Shown here piece by piece: positions 55,931 to 63,626 of a stretch of DNA of 64,000 bases (positions are counted from its first letter, which is position 1; each line of letters opens with the position of its first letter). Under the pieces are notes generated by a model that saw nothing but the letters and a program-made list of their open reading frames with translations, ran no database searches and was not told where the DNA came from. A program made the translations under genes and the position numbers. Origin of the DNA: JBFMCC01 sp037445635 (GTDB lineage Bacteria > Chloroflexota > Anaerolineae > Anaerolineales > Villigracilaceae); assembly GCA_037445635.1 (NCBI GenBank), contig JBBIKC010000003.1, positions 75,175 through 139,174 on the forward strand. The letters run 5' to 3'.

Positions 55931-58900
55931 TTAACTGAATAGACCCGAAGCGATTCGGTTGGCGAGATCGAGCAGGACTTGAAGCAGTTCGGAATGCGCG
56001 CTTGTGAACGTGAACGAGGGAAAGACCACATTCAACAGCGCCGGCACCCATTCGTCCAGTTTGCTGGTGAAGGTGGTGAAGAGGGTGGCGATGAGCGGCG
56101 CGCCGGAGCCGGTCAAATACGCGGCCAATTCGCCGAAGTCGTACAGGTCGGGCAGGCGGAACCAGCCGAGTTTGAAATGCAGGAGGGTGCGGATGTCGAA
56201 GGCCAGCAGGCTGACGATGAGATTAAAGGCCAGGACGGACCCGGCCCAGATTCCCGCCACCATCCATTCGAGCGCGGTGGTATCGAAGATCAGGTGATAA
56301 GGCAGGAAGGACAGGATGATGGTCCCGGCCAGCCAGCCGCCCTTTTCGAGTCCGTTGCGGCCGCGCAGGTAGGGAAAGAAGTATCCGAGGAGAGCCGCGG
56401 CCGCGAGATATTGCGCGGTCAGCGCGAGCAGGCGGACTCCGACGCTGAGGAAGGGGAGCGGCCCGGCCGTCTCGGTCTCGCTCATGACCAGCGGCCAGCC
56501 CTGGAAGATGACCAGCGGCGCGGCCAGGATCATGCCCCAGGCCAGCGCGTGCCGCAGGTTGTCGCGGTGACGCGGCCCCGCGCCGAAGTTGAAGGCCAGG
56601 TCGCGCAGGGTGAGTTTGTCCGTTTTCAAATATTTGGGCTGTTCCATGACGCGCTTCTGCTCGTCGTGTTCCTGCCGCTTTTTGTAATAATCCTCTTCAC
56701 TGAGTCTGTTCTCGCGGATGTTCTTCGGCGCGCTGGCCTCGAAGGAACGCCACAGGCGGTTCTGGCGGTTGAGGCCGAGCATCTGCTTCACCCCGGCCTC
56801 GTGATGAACTTTGGCGAACTCGGCGGCCACTTTTTCGGGCTGGAGCAATTTGACCGGCAACAGCCACTCGAACAGGAGCAGGGCACCGATGACCGAGAGC
56901 GGCACGAAGCCCCAGGCCGGACTCAGGCCCACTGCGAATCCCACCAGGACGGCGCGCCCGAGTCCGCGCTCGAGCGGACTCATCCTCCCGCCGAGGGCGC
57001 GGTCGAAGCGGAGGCGCAACGCCATGACAATGCCTAGCAACAATGAGATTGAAATCAACGGTCGAATCAGATTGACGCCCAGCGTTGTGACTCCGAGGCT
57101 GCCTCCCAGTTGCGTTGCCAGCGGAAGCGATTGAATGGGCAGGCTCAAGCCTAGGATTACAACCAACGCGAAGATGGAAACACCCAACGAAGGCGGACGC
57201 GCGCTGCCCGCGCCGTGCCAGAACAAGAAAGCGCAACCGAGCAGGGGCAGGCCGGTCAACAGCGCGCTCAGCCAGCCATCGGGCAAAGTGACTTGCAACC
57301 AACTTCCCGCGAATACAGCCAATATCGCGAAAACGACTGCGACTCCAAACAACACACCATAGTTGTTGTACAGTTTGTTGAGCCGCGAAAGAGGGAAAAA
57401 GAGAACGAGAAAGACGAGATGACTCGCGAGCAGCCAGTTGATGTACGCCTCGCGATTCAATCCCAGACGCGTAAATAGCGGGAGCCAGTTCAGCCCCAGT
57501 AGTGTCAATACGATAACACCCGCGGCGAGGCGACTCAGGCTATCACGCATGTCTTTCGTCGAAGCGGAATCATCAGCCTGCAAGGTGACCAGCGCCAGCG
57601 CGGCGGGAATCAGCCAGATGGCGCCGAACAGCAGGTCCGCCAGCCAGGTTGGGACGCGGGCGGGCAAATCGCGTAAAAAGGATTGGAACGTGCGCGGCTC
57701 CGCGGTTTGCACGGTAAAGTCGCCGCCGCGATCCAGACTGCTGTAATAATCGTAAACCTGCGCCTCCACCGCGGCCGGCACGCGCGCCGGCAGGATGCCC
57801 ACGATCTGCCCTTCGAGTGTTTTATCGAGCAGAGCGGGCGGATTGATTTTCAAATCCGTGACAATGGACGAGAGTGTATCCAGCAAACGCGCCCGCGCGA
57901 TGGGGTCCGCGGGCGGGAGGGGACTGCGGCTGACCCACAGCGTCAGAGTCGGCCTTTCGGACAGAGTCCCGCGCCAGGTCGCTTCGGACGCGCTGCTGCT
58001 CGTGGCGGGCGGTGTGCTCTCCAGCACGTGCACGCCCTCCAGCGCGGCGGTGACCGTGTCGCCATCCAGATACGGCGGCACATTGTCATCCAGCCTGCTT
58101 GCGTTCAGTTGAAACGTCGTCGCCGTATCGTCGGGGATCAGATAAGCCAGCGGCTGGCTCTCGATGAGCACGCGCACGCGGTGGCTGCCGGGCTCCTTCT
58201 CCTGCCGCCACGCCAATTTGCGCGGATCGAGATAGGTGTTCAGGCTGACCTCACCGAAGACGTACTCGATGAATTGCAGTTCGCTCATCCTGCCGCTGGC
58301 GAGGTTCTGGTAGACCAGATAGCCGTCGGGCATTTCGACGGAGAACGTGAGGCTGACTTCGGTGGGCGTGAACTTCAACTGGACGCCGCGCGTCCACACG
58401 CCCTCGCCTCGCGCGGGACCTGGGACCGGCGCGGCCACCTGATACGTCTCCGCCTCTGACAGCCCATCGTCCGGCGTGACGCGGATGCAGTATTCGTCCG
58501 GCGCGCGCGCCTCCGCGCCCAGCGGAAGCAAGGCGATGAAACTGCCCTCGTCGTCAGGCTCGACGGTCACGTTTGGTTTGGAGGGGAGGCAGGACTCTGC
58601 GAATATCTCAACCTGTGTAAACGGGACAACCGAACCGTAGAGTTGTAGCCCATCCGGCTGACGAACCGCCGCGGCCAGAAACGGCGCGGCAAGCAGGGTC
58701 TTGGCGGGCGGGATGTGTAGCGCATCGAACCCGCGCGGATCGTACAATAACGCCAGCGTGGACGAGTCGAGTTCGGTGGGCAGAACAGTAATATCAATTC
58801 TTCGCTGAGGCAGGACGGGCATGTCCAGCGAGAATTTCCCCGCTGCGTCGGAGTCGGTTACGTCGAGCAGTTCATCGTTTAAGTAAACAGCCAGTTCCAT

Positions 58901-59092
58901 GCCGGGCGGCGCCTGGCCGATCAATCGGTCGGGTTCGCCGGGCTGTGCCCCCCTCTGAAAATTCAACCCGATGACCGCGGCCCGTTCTTCGCTCGCGGCG
59001 GGTCCCCTCAGGACGAGTCCCGCCAGCAGGGGAAACAACAGCACAGCCAGAATCAACGATGGCAAAAAGAAACGACCCGACGTTCCCTTCAT
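55931..59092 (-). CDS. Large multi-domain membrane protein of unknown function
   Basis: This is a 1053-residue protein with no family that I recognise. It begins with a signal-anchor helix (LPSLILAVLLFPLLAGLVL). Residues 35-480 are probably extracellular beta domains, including a carboxypeptidase-like or Ig-like segment (MELAVYLNDELLDVTDSDAA). The second half has about 14 helices (from about 500) interrupted by a basic, charged cytoplasmic loop of about 110 residues (KNIRENRLSEEDYYKKRQEH). The start follows GGAGGAGAG, and a TTGACT/TATAGT promoter lies upstream. It is cotranscribed with the binding lipoprotein, so a shared envelope task is possible. Confidence 0.75.
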   Translation of the reverse strand: MKGTSGRFFLPSLILAVLLFPLLAGLVLRGPAASEERAAVIGLNFQRGAQPGEPDRLIGQAPPGMELAVYLNDELLDVTDSDAAGKFSLDMPVLPQRRIDITVLPTELDSSTLALLYDPRGFDALHIPPAKTLLAAPFLAAAVRQPDGLQLYGSVVPFTQVEIFAESCLPSKPNVTVEPDDEGSFIALLPLGAEARAPDEYCIRVTPDDGLSEAETYQVAAPVPGPARGEGVWTRGVQLKFTPTEVSLTFSVEMPDGYLVYQNLASGRMSELQFIEYVFGEVSLNTYLDPRKLAWRQEKEPGSHRVRVLIESQPLAYLIPDDTATTFQLNASRLDDNVPPYLDGDTVTAALEGVHVLESTPPATSSSASEATWRGTLSERPTLTLWVSRSPLPPADPIARARLLDTLSSIVTDLKINPPALLDKTLEGQIVGILPARVPAAVEAQVYDYYSSLDRGGDFTVQTAEPRTFQSFLRDLPARVPTWLADLLFGAIWLIPAALALVTLQADDSASTKDMRDSLSRLAAGVIVLTLLGLNWLPLFTRLGLNREAYINWLLASHLVFLVLFFPLSRLNKLYNNYGVLFGVAVVFAILAVFAGSWLQVTLPDGWLSALLTGLPLLGCAFLFWHGAGSARPPSLGVSIFALVVILGLSLPIQSLPLATQLGGSLGVTTLGVNLIRPLISISLLLGIVMALRLRFDRALGGRMSPLERGLGRAVLVGFAVGLSPAWGFVPLSVIGALLLFEWLLPVKLLQPEKVAAEFAKVHHEAGVKQMLGLNRQNRLWRSFEASAPKNIRENRLSEEDYYKKRQEHDEQKRVMEQPKYLKTDKLTLRDLAFNFGAGPRHRDNLRHALAWGMILAAPLVIFQGWPLVMSETETAGPLPFLSVGVRLLALTAQYLAAAALLGYFFPYLRGRNGLEKGGWLAGTIILSFLPYHLIFDTTALEWMVAGIWAGSVLAFNLIVSLLAFDIRTLLHFKLGWFRLPDLYDFGELAAYLTGSGAPLIATLFTTFTSKLDEWVPALLNVVFPSFTFTSAHSELLQVLLDLANRIASGLFS

Positions 59093-59129
59093 CGGCACTC
59101 TCCTCCGATTGGCGCGAATGAGCACAAAC

Positions 59130-59159
59130 ACTATACCTTAATTCGAGGGGGCAAGTCAA
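59130..59159 (-). promoter_or_regulatory. Promoter of the large membrane-protein operon
   Basis: On the minus strand TTGACT (59154-59159) and TATAGT (59130-59135) are spaced by 18 bases. Transcription would start about 30 bases before the ATG at 59092, leaving the GGAGGAGAG ribosome-binding site in the leader. Confidence 0.75.
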
Positions 59160-59282
59160 TTGGCAGTTTTGGAAATTTGGGCAGATTTTGCTCGGTGTGG
59201 TATTCCCGTCGCGCCTTGTCCCATGATACAAGGTCTCATTTGCTTGTTGCAAACGTCATAAATTTACATCCACGCGCATGCT

Positions 59283-59391
59283 GACCCCCTCCGCCCGCTT
59301 CGCGGGCACCTCCCCCAAATACGACAAGAAATATTTAGTGTGCGGATTTAAGGTATAAATCGTCGCATTTGGGGGAGGCAGGGTGGGGGTC
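59283..59391. repeat. 109-base imperfect palindrome
   Basis: The ends are GACCCCC and GGGGGTC. Inside them CCTCCCCCAAATACGAC (59309-59325) pairs with GTCGCATTTGGGGGAGG (59362-59378) with one mismatch, around an AT-rich centre. A secondary hairpin CCGCCCGC-ttc-GCGGGC stands in the left arm. This is a MITE-like element with no ORF, in the 469-base gap between the large membrane-protein gene and the small membrane-protein gene. Another part of that gap holds the common TGAGCTTGTCGAA motif at about 59490. Confidence 0.7.
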
Positions 59392-59395
59392 GAGG

Positions 59396-59487
59396 ATGTC
59401 CCCGCTCCCGCACGGACCGTCCAGGCGGGAGATGGACGCGATGCGATTCTCTTCATTGTAGCCCTGGATGAACCATGAGCCATCTTG
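59396..59487 (-). pseudogene. Possible RHS/YD-repeat protein fragment
   Basis: A minus-strand frame reads QDGSWFIQGYNEENRIASIS followed by RLDGPCGSG. YN-x-ENRIASI resembles the YDxxNRL core of RHS/YD repeats, which form the shell of polymorphic toxins. The fragment has no start or stop of its own and is cut by the palindrome at 59283-59391. This is a weak assignment from a short stretch. Confidence 0.35.
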
Positions 59488-59561
59488 CCCTGAGCTTGTC
59501 GAAACCTTGGGCTACTTTGCAAAGACCCCTGCTAAGCAGGCTTTACATCCTAATGAGCCTT

Positions 59562-59939
59562 TTACCACCCGAAAGAAAAGTAAATTATCAAACCAATAAT
59601 CACCCAACAAACAGAAACCCACAGAATACCAGTGAACACTGGCAAGATTCCCCGGAAAGGAATCCCATATATCCCCGGTGCTTCTCGTCTAATTATTTGT
59701 ATTACACCGCCTATACTAGATACAAACATGCAGAACGCAATTGCCAAAGCGTTATATCTTTCGGGTACATCACTAGAAAAGATTCTATCTGCCACAAAAA
59801 ACCATCCTATCAGAAAAAATGTTGACACCACGACAGGTACATACACTAACACATAAATATTCGTAAATCTTATTAGATTTAAGAGGTGCTTGATAAGTTT
59901 TCGGAAGGCATTATCATCGCGTAATTGTTGTGATTTCAT
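59562..59939 (-). CDS. Small membrane protein in an AT-rich segment
   Basis: This 125-residue hypothetical protein has three predicted helices (YVLVYVPVVVSTFFLIGWFF, ALAIAFCMFVSSIGGVIQII, GILWVSVCWVIIGLIIYFSF) after a charged N-terminus. The start at 59939 has AGGAG upstream and overlaps the stop of the 89-codon frame (ATGA). The gene is markedly AT-richer than the rest of the window, which suggests recent acquisition. Placed downstream of a possible toxin remnant, it could be an immunity protein, but there is no direct evidence for that. Confidence 0.6.
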   Translation of the reverse strand: MKSQQLRDDNAFRKLIKHLLNLIRFTNIYVLVYVPVVVSTFFLIGWFFVADRIFSSDVPERYNALAIAFCMFVSSIGGVIQIIRREAPGIYGIPFRGILPVFTGILWVSVCWVIIGLIIYFSFGW

Positions 59940-60205
59940 GGCCAAACTCCTGAACCTGGAATATTTGGATTCGCCACATTTGCCCAAAAACGATCACCAG
60001 CCGCAGTTACAGCTGCAGCGCTTGCCCCATATCCAGCGGCGGCACCTCCTACTAGCATGATTGCCGTAAACCCTAGTATTTCAGCAGTACTTGCTCCACA
60101 ATGCGTTTTGTTACCAGCCCTGCATTGTCTCTCTTCGTAATCGTGGTTTACTATTTCCTCTTGCTGTTCGTTTTCATTGAGTCCTCCAGACCCGCCAGTA
60201 CACAT
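59936..60205 (-). CDS. 89-residue frame, probably a truncated protein end
   Basis: The frame encodes a Gly/Glu/Gln-rich N-terminus with three Cys (MCTGGSGGLNENEQQEE, CRAGNKTHCG), one glycine-rich hydrophobic helix (ILGFTAIMLVGGAAAGYGA) and a short tail ending NPNIPGSGVWP. No ribosome-binding site is visible at 60205 and the frame begins directly after the lutA stop, so it is probably the surviving 3' end of a longer gene, perhaps the variable C-terminus of an RHS-type protein. It is coupled to the next gene by ATGA. Confidence 0.45.
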   Translation of the reverse strand: MCTGGSGGLNENEQQEEIVNHDYEERQCRAGNKTHCGASTAEILGFTAIMLVGGAAAGYGASAAAVTAAGDRFWANVANPNIPGSGVWP

Positions 60206-60212
60206 TCGTCGT

Positions 60213-60938
60213 TTATCGGTGATTCAGCACTTCCGCGATGTGCAACACATTTTGCGTTTTCTTCTGCCTATGCAATCCTCCCGCGATGTGCATGAGACAG
60301 CCCGAATCAGCCACAACCAACGTGGGCGCTTCTGTCTTTTCGAGATTGCTGATCTTACGCTTCAAAAATTCCGCAGAAAGTTCGGGATGTTCAATCGAGA
60401 AGATGCCGCCGAAGCCGCAGCAGTCTTCGGCCTCGGGCAGTTCGCGGATGTCTGCGCCGCGCACGTTTGCCAGCAGTTCTTTTGGCTGGCGGTCCACGCC
60501 GAGGCCGCGATGTAAGTGACAGGTGGGATGATAGGCCAGCGGCCCGTCCCAGCGCGCGCCGAGATCGGTCACGCCCAGTTTGTCCACGAGATATTCGGTG
60601 AATTCGAAGGTCCGCGCCGCGAGCGCCTGCGCGCGCGGCAGCCAAATAGGATCGTCGGCGAACAACTCGGCGTAGTTGTGTCTCAGCATGTGGGCGCAGG
60701 AGCCAGAGGGGATGACCACGTCGCCTTCGGCCGCCTCGAAAACGCGGATGGTGTGCTGGGCGATGGGACCCGCCTCGTCGCGCAGGCCCGCGTTGAAGTT
60801 CGGCTGTCCGCAGCAGGTCTGGCCGCGCGGGAAGTCCACGGTCACGCCGAGGCGGCGGAAAACGTCCACGACGGCCTCGCCCACCTGCGGGTAGAACGAG
60901 TCGACGAGACAGGTCACGAAGAGTTGGACGACGGTCAT
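60213..60938 (-). CDS. lutA: LutA-type iron-sulfur (CCG domain) oxidoreductase
   Basis: This 241-residue protein has the two CCG domains of LutA/GlpC/HdrB-type subunits: QTCCGQPNFNAG (about residue 40) and EDCCGFGGIFSIEHPELSAE (about residue 180), with further Cys/His in SGSCAHMLRHNY, YHPTCHLHRGLG and VADSGCLMHIAGGL that complete the cofactor sites. In LutABC it takes part in L-lactate oxidation; related subunits serve glycolate oxidase. Its natural partner, a LutB-LutC fusion, lies 6 kb away in the same orientation, so an originally contiguous operon seems to have been split. The start is ATG 60938. Confidence 0.9.
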   Translation of the reverse strand: MTVVQLFVTCLVDSFYPQVGEAVVDVFRRLGVTVDFPRGQTCCGQPNFNAGLRDEAGPIAQHTIRVFEAAEGDVVIPSGSCAHMLRHNYAELFADDPIWLPRAQALAARTFEFTEYLVDKLGVTDLGARWDGPLAYHPTCHLHRGLGVDRQPKELLANVRGADIRELPEAEDCCGFGGIFSIEHPELSAEFLKRKISNLEKTEAPTLVVADSGCLMHIAGGLHRQKKTQNVLHIAEVLNHR

Positions 60939-60991
60939 GCGTCCATTGTATTGCAAATTCGGGCGGCGCGTCAGAGGGATTAACTGGCTTG

Positions 60992-61000
60992 TGGTATGAT
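60992..61000 (+). promoter_or_regulatory. Extended -10 box before the phosphorylase gene
   Basis: TGGTATGAT is an extended -10 (TGnTATGAT) ending nine bases before the ATG at 61010, close to the distance of a leaderless or very short leader. No -35 box is evident, as is usual for extended -10 promoters. Confidence 0.45.
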
Positions 61001-61009
61001 TGCGGCGCT

Positions 61010-63208
61010 ATGGCCGAATTTCACTCCAAACTTCCCAATCACTTCGACCTGCCGCGCCGCATCTCGCGCCTGGGCGAACTGGCCTACAACCTGTGGTGGA
61101 CGTGGCAGCCCGACGCCACGCGCCTGTTTGCCCGCATCGATTCCGACCTGTGGGAACGGCTGGCGCACAACCCGATCACATTCCTGCGCGCGGTTGGGCG
61201 CTCGGCGTTGAACGCCGCCACGCAGAACAAAGACTACATGGCCTCGTATAACCAGGTCTTCGCCGCCTTCGACCAGTACCTCGCGCAGACCGATGCCTGG
61301 GCGGCGCGCACCTATCCCCAGCTGGCGCGCCATCCGATTGCCTACTTCTCGATGGAGTTTGGTCTTCATGAGACCCTGCCCATTTATTCCGGCGGCCTCG
61401 GCGTTCTGGCTGGCGATCACCTGAAAGAATCCAGCGACCTCGGCCTGCCGCTGGTGGGCGTAAGTTTTCTCTACAAGCAGGGTTATTTCTCCCAGCACAT
61501 CACGGAGGACGGCTGGCAGGAAGCCCACAACAACCCCATCCCGATTGACGACCTGCCCTTCCTGCCCGTGCTGGATGAACATGGCGAGCCGTTGACGGTT
61601 CAGGTCGAGTTCCCCGACCGCGCCGTGACCCTGCGCATCTGGGAGGTGCGCGTCGGACGCGTGCCGCTGTATCTGCTCGATTCGGACGTGGATTCCAATT
61701 CCGCCGCGGACCGCAGTCTGTCGGCGCGGCTGTACTGGAGCGACCTGAACTTCCGCGTCGGTCAGGAAGTGTTGTTGGGCGTGGGCGGTGTGCGCGCCTT
61801 GCGCGCGCTGGGATACAACCCGGGCGTCTGGCACATGAACGAGGGTCACGCTTCATTCTTGACGCTGGAAAGGGCGCGCGAACTCGTGGCCTCCGGCTAC
61901 ACCTTTGCGGAAGCCGTCGAAAAGACGCGCACCGGCAATATCTTCACGACCCACACACCCGTCCCGGCGGGCAACGACGAATTCCCGCTCTGGCTGGTGG
62001 AGAAACACCTGGCGGCCATCTGGCCCGAACTCGGCCTGAGCCGCGACCAGTTCATGGACCTGGCGCGGCACCAGCAACCCTGGGGCGAATCGTTCAGCAT
62101 GGGCGTGCTGGCCCTGCGGTTTTCGTCGGGACATAATGCGGTTTCCGAGTTGCACGGACGCGTCTCGCGGCGTATGTGGAAGTCGCTGTGGCCCGACCGC
62201 GGCGAGGACGATGTCCCGATCACTCACGTGACGAACGGGGTCCACACCGCCAACTGGATGGCGCGCCGCCTGCGCCTGTTGCTGGATAAATACCTGGGCG
62301 AAGACTGGCTCGACCATCTCGATGAAGCCGACCTGTGGGATAAGGTGGACTCCATCCCCGCGGAGGAGTTCTGGGAGGTGCGCATCCATCTCAAACGCAG
62401 GCTGGCCTTTTATCTGCGTGAGCGCGCCCGCGAACAATGGTTGGATGACGGCGTGCATCCCGTGCAGGTGGTGGCCTCGGGCGTGCTGATCAATCCGTAT
62501 TCGCTGACCATCGGCTTCGCGCGCCGCTTCGCCACCTACAAGCGCGCGGGACTGGTGATGAGCGATGTGGACCGCCTGCTCGAAATCATCAACCGCCCGA
62601 ACATGCCGGTGCAGATCATCTTTGCGGGCAAGGCGCATCCCGCCGACGATCCCGGCAAGCAGATCATCCAGCATATCTATCGCACGGTCAAGAGGGCGGA
62701 GACCGGCGGGCGGCTCGTTTTTCTCGAAGATTACGACATGAACCTGGCGCATTATCTCGTCCAGGGCGTGGACGTGTGGATGAACACGCCGCGCCGCCCG
62801 ATGGAGGCCTCCGGCACATCCGGCATGAAGGCGGGACTGAACGGGGTGCTCAACTTTTCGATACTCGACGGCTGGTGGCGCGAAGCCTATAACGGCAGGA
62901 ACGGCTGGGCCATCGGCGACGATGGCGATTTGGAAGCCGAAGCGCAGGACGAGGCGGATGCCGAAAGCCTGTACACCACACTGGAAAACGAGATCATCCC
63001 GCTCTTCTATGCGCGCGACGCGCACAACGTGCCGCTCGAATGGGTCTCCCGCGCCAAGGAGGCCGTCCGCACGATCACGCCGCAGTTCAGCACGCGGCGC
63101 ATGCTCAAGGAATACATCGAGCGCCTGTACCTGCCCGCCCTGCCAAATCCAGAAGCGAAGAAAAAATCCGTAACCGGGAAGAAGCCTGTTCGCAAGAAAA
63201 AATCTTGA
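61010..63208 (+). CDS. glgP: Glycogen/alpha-glucan phosphorylase
   Basis: This 732-residue enzyme releases glucose-1-phosphate from alpha-1,4-glucans using pyridoxal phosphate. It belongs to the shorter bacterial/archaeal phosphorylase class. Seen are YFSMEFGLHETLPIYSGGLG, VWHMNEGHASFLTLERA, FTTHTPVPAGNDEF, THVTNGVHTANWMA, GFARRFATYKRAGL and the cofactor segment EASGTSGMKAGLNG, whose Lys binds PLP. The C-terminus ends in a Lys-rich tail. I prefer ATG 61010 to the upstream TTG. It overlaps the rhodanese start by one base (TGATG), so both are cotranscribed. Confidence 0.95.
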   Translation: MAEFHSKLPNHFDLPRRISRLGELAYNLWWTWQPDATRLFARIDSDLWERLAHNPITFLRAVGRSALNAATQNKDYMASYNQVFAAFDQYLAQTDAWAARTYPQLARHPIAYFSMEFGLHETLPIYSGGLGVLAGDHLKESSDLGLPLVGVSFLYKQGYFSQHITEDGWQEAHNNPIPIDDLPFLPVLDEHGEPLTVQVEFPDRAVTLRIWEVRVGRVPLYLLDSDVDSNSAADRSLSARLYWSDLNFRVGQEVLLGVGGVRALRALGYNPGVWHMNEGHASFLTLERARELVASGYTFAEAVEKTRTGNIFTTHTPVPAGNDEFPLWLVEKHLAAIWPELGLSRDQFMDLARHQQPWGESFSMGVLALRFSSGHNAVSELHGRVSRRMWKSLWPDRGEDDVPITHVTNGVHTANWMARRLRLLLDKYLGEDWLDHLDEADLWDKVDSIPAEEFWEVRIHLKRRLAFYLRERAREQWLDDGVHPVQVVASGVLINPYSLTIGFARRFATYKRAGLVMSDVDRLLEIINRPNMPVQIIFAGKAHPADDPGKQIIQHIYRTVKRAETGGRLVFLEDYDMNLAHYLVQGVDVWMNTPRRPMEASGTSGMKAGLNGVLNFSILDGWWREAYNGRNGWAIGDDGDLEAEAQDEADAESLYTTLENEIIPLFYARDAHNVPLEWVSRAKEAVRTITPQFSTRRMLKEYIERLYLPALPNPEAKKKSVTGKKPVRKKKS

Positions 63209-63567
63209 TGTTCGATCCCCGTCGCATTCCTGAAATCGAAGTACATGACCTGGCCGCCAAACTCGCCTCGGGCGAGGATTTTGTGCTGCTGGATGTGCGC
63301 GAAGAATGGGAACTGGGCAGGGCCGGTATTTCCGACGCGCGCCTCGCGCACGCGCCGATGAGTCGACTGTCAGCGCGGGGAATCGCCGCTTTGCCGGAAT
63401 CAGCCGCTGGTCGCGAACGAAGCGTGTACGTTCTATGTCATCATGGCGTCCGCAGCGCGCAGGTGACCGATTGGTTGATTCGCAGCGGCTGGACGAACGT
63501 CTTCAGCGTGCGCGGCGGCATTGACCAGTACGCGCACGAAATCGATCCGAGGGTGGGATTCTACTAA
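63208..63567 (+). CDS. Rhodanese-domain protein
   Basis: This 119-residue single-domain rhodanese has the substrate loop VLCHHGVRS with catalytic Cys77 and the usual FVLLDVREEWELGRAGI (CDC25-like) start. It transfers or carries sulfane sulfur in the cytoplasm. The ATG overlaps the stop of glgP (TGATG). No relation to glycogen metabolism is apparent. Confidence 0.9.
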   Translation: MFDPRRIPEIEVHDLAAKLASGEDFVLLDVREEWELGRAGISDARLAHAPMSRLSARGIAALPESAAGRERSVYVLCHHGVRSAQVTDWLIRSGWTNVFSVRGGIDQYAHEIDPRVGFY

Positions 63568-63616
63568 GAAACCAGGCTTCTTCAAGAAGCCTGGTTTCTT
63601 CAAGAAGCCCGGTTCC
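63568..63616. terminator. Tandem hairpin of the terminator repeat family
   Basis: GAAACCAGGCTTC-ttcaa-GAAGCCTGGTTTC is extended by a further ttcaa-GAAGCCCGGTTCC half, giving alternative stems. It separates the convergent rhodanese and aminopeptidase genes. Confidence 0.75.
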
Positions 63617-63626
63617 TTAGTGCTAT

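Noticed and set aside
59256..59522. An 88-codon minus-strand frame
   Set aside because: Mostly encoded by the 109-base palindrome and the neighbouring fragment; a different frame across the same DNA resembles an RHS remnant better.
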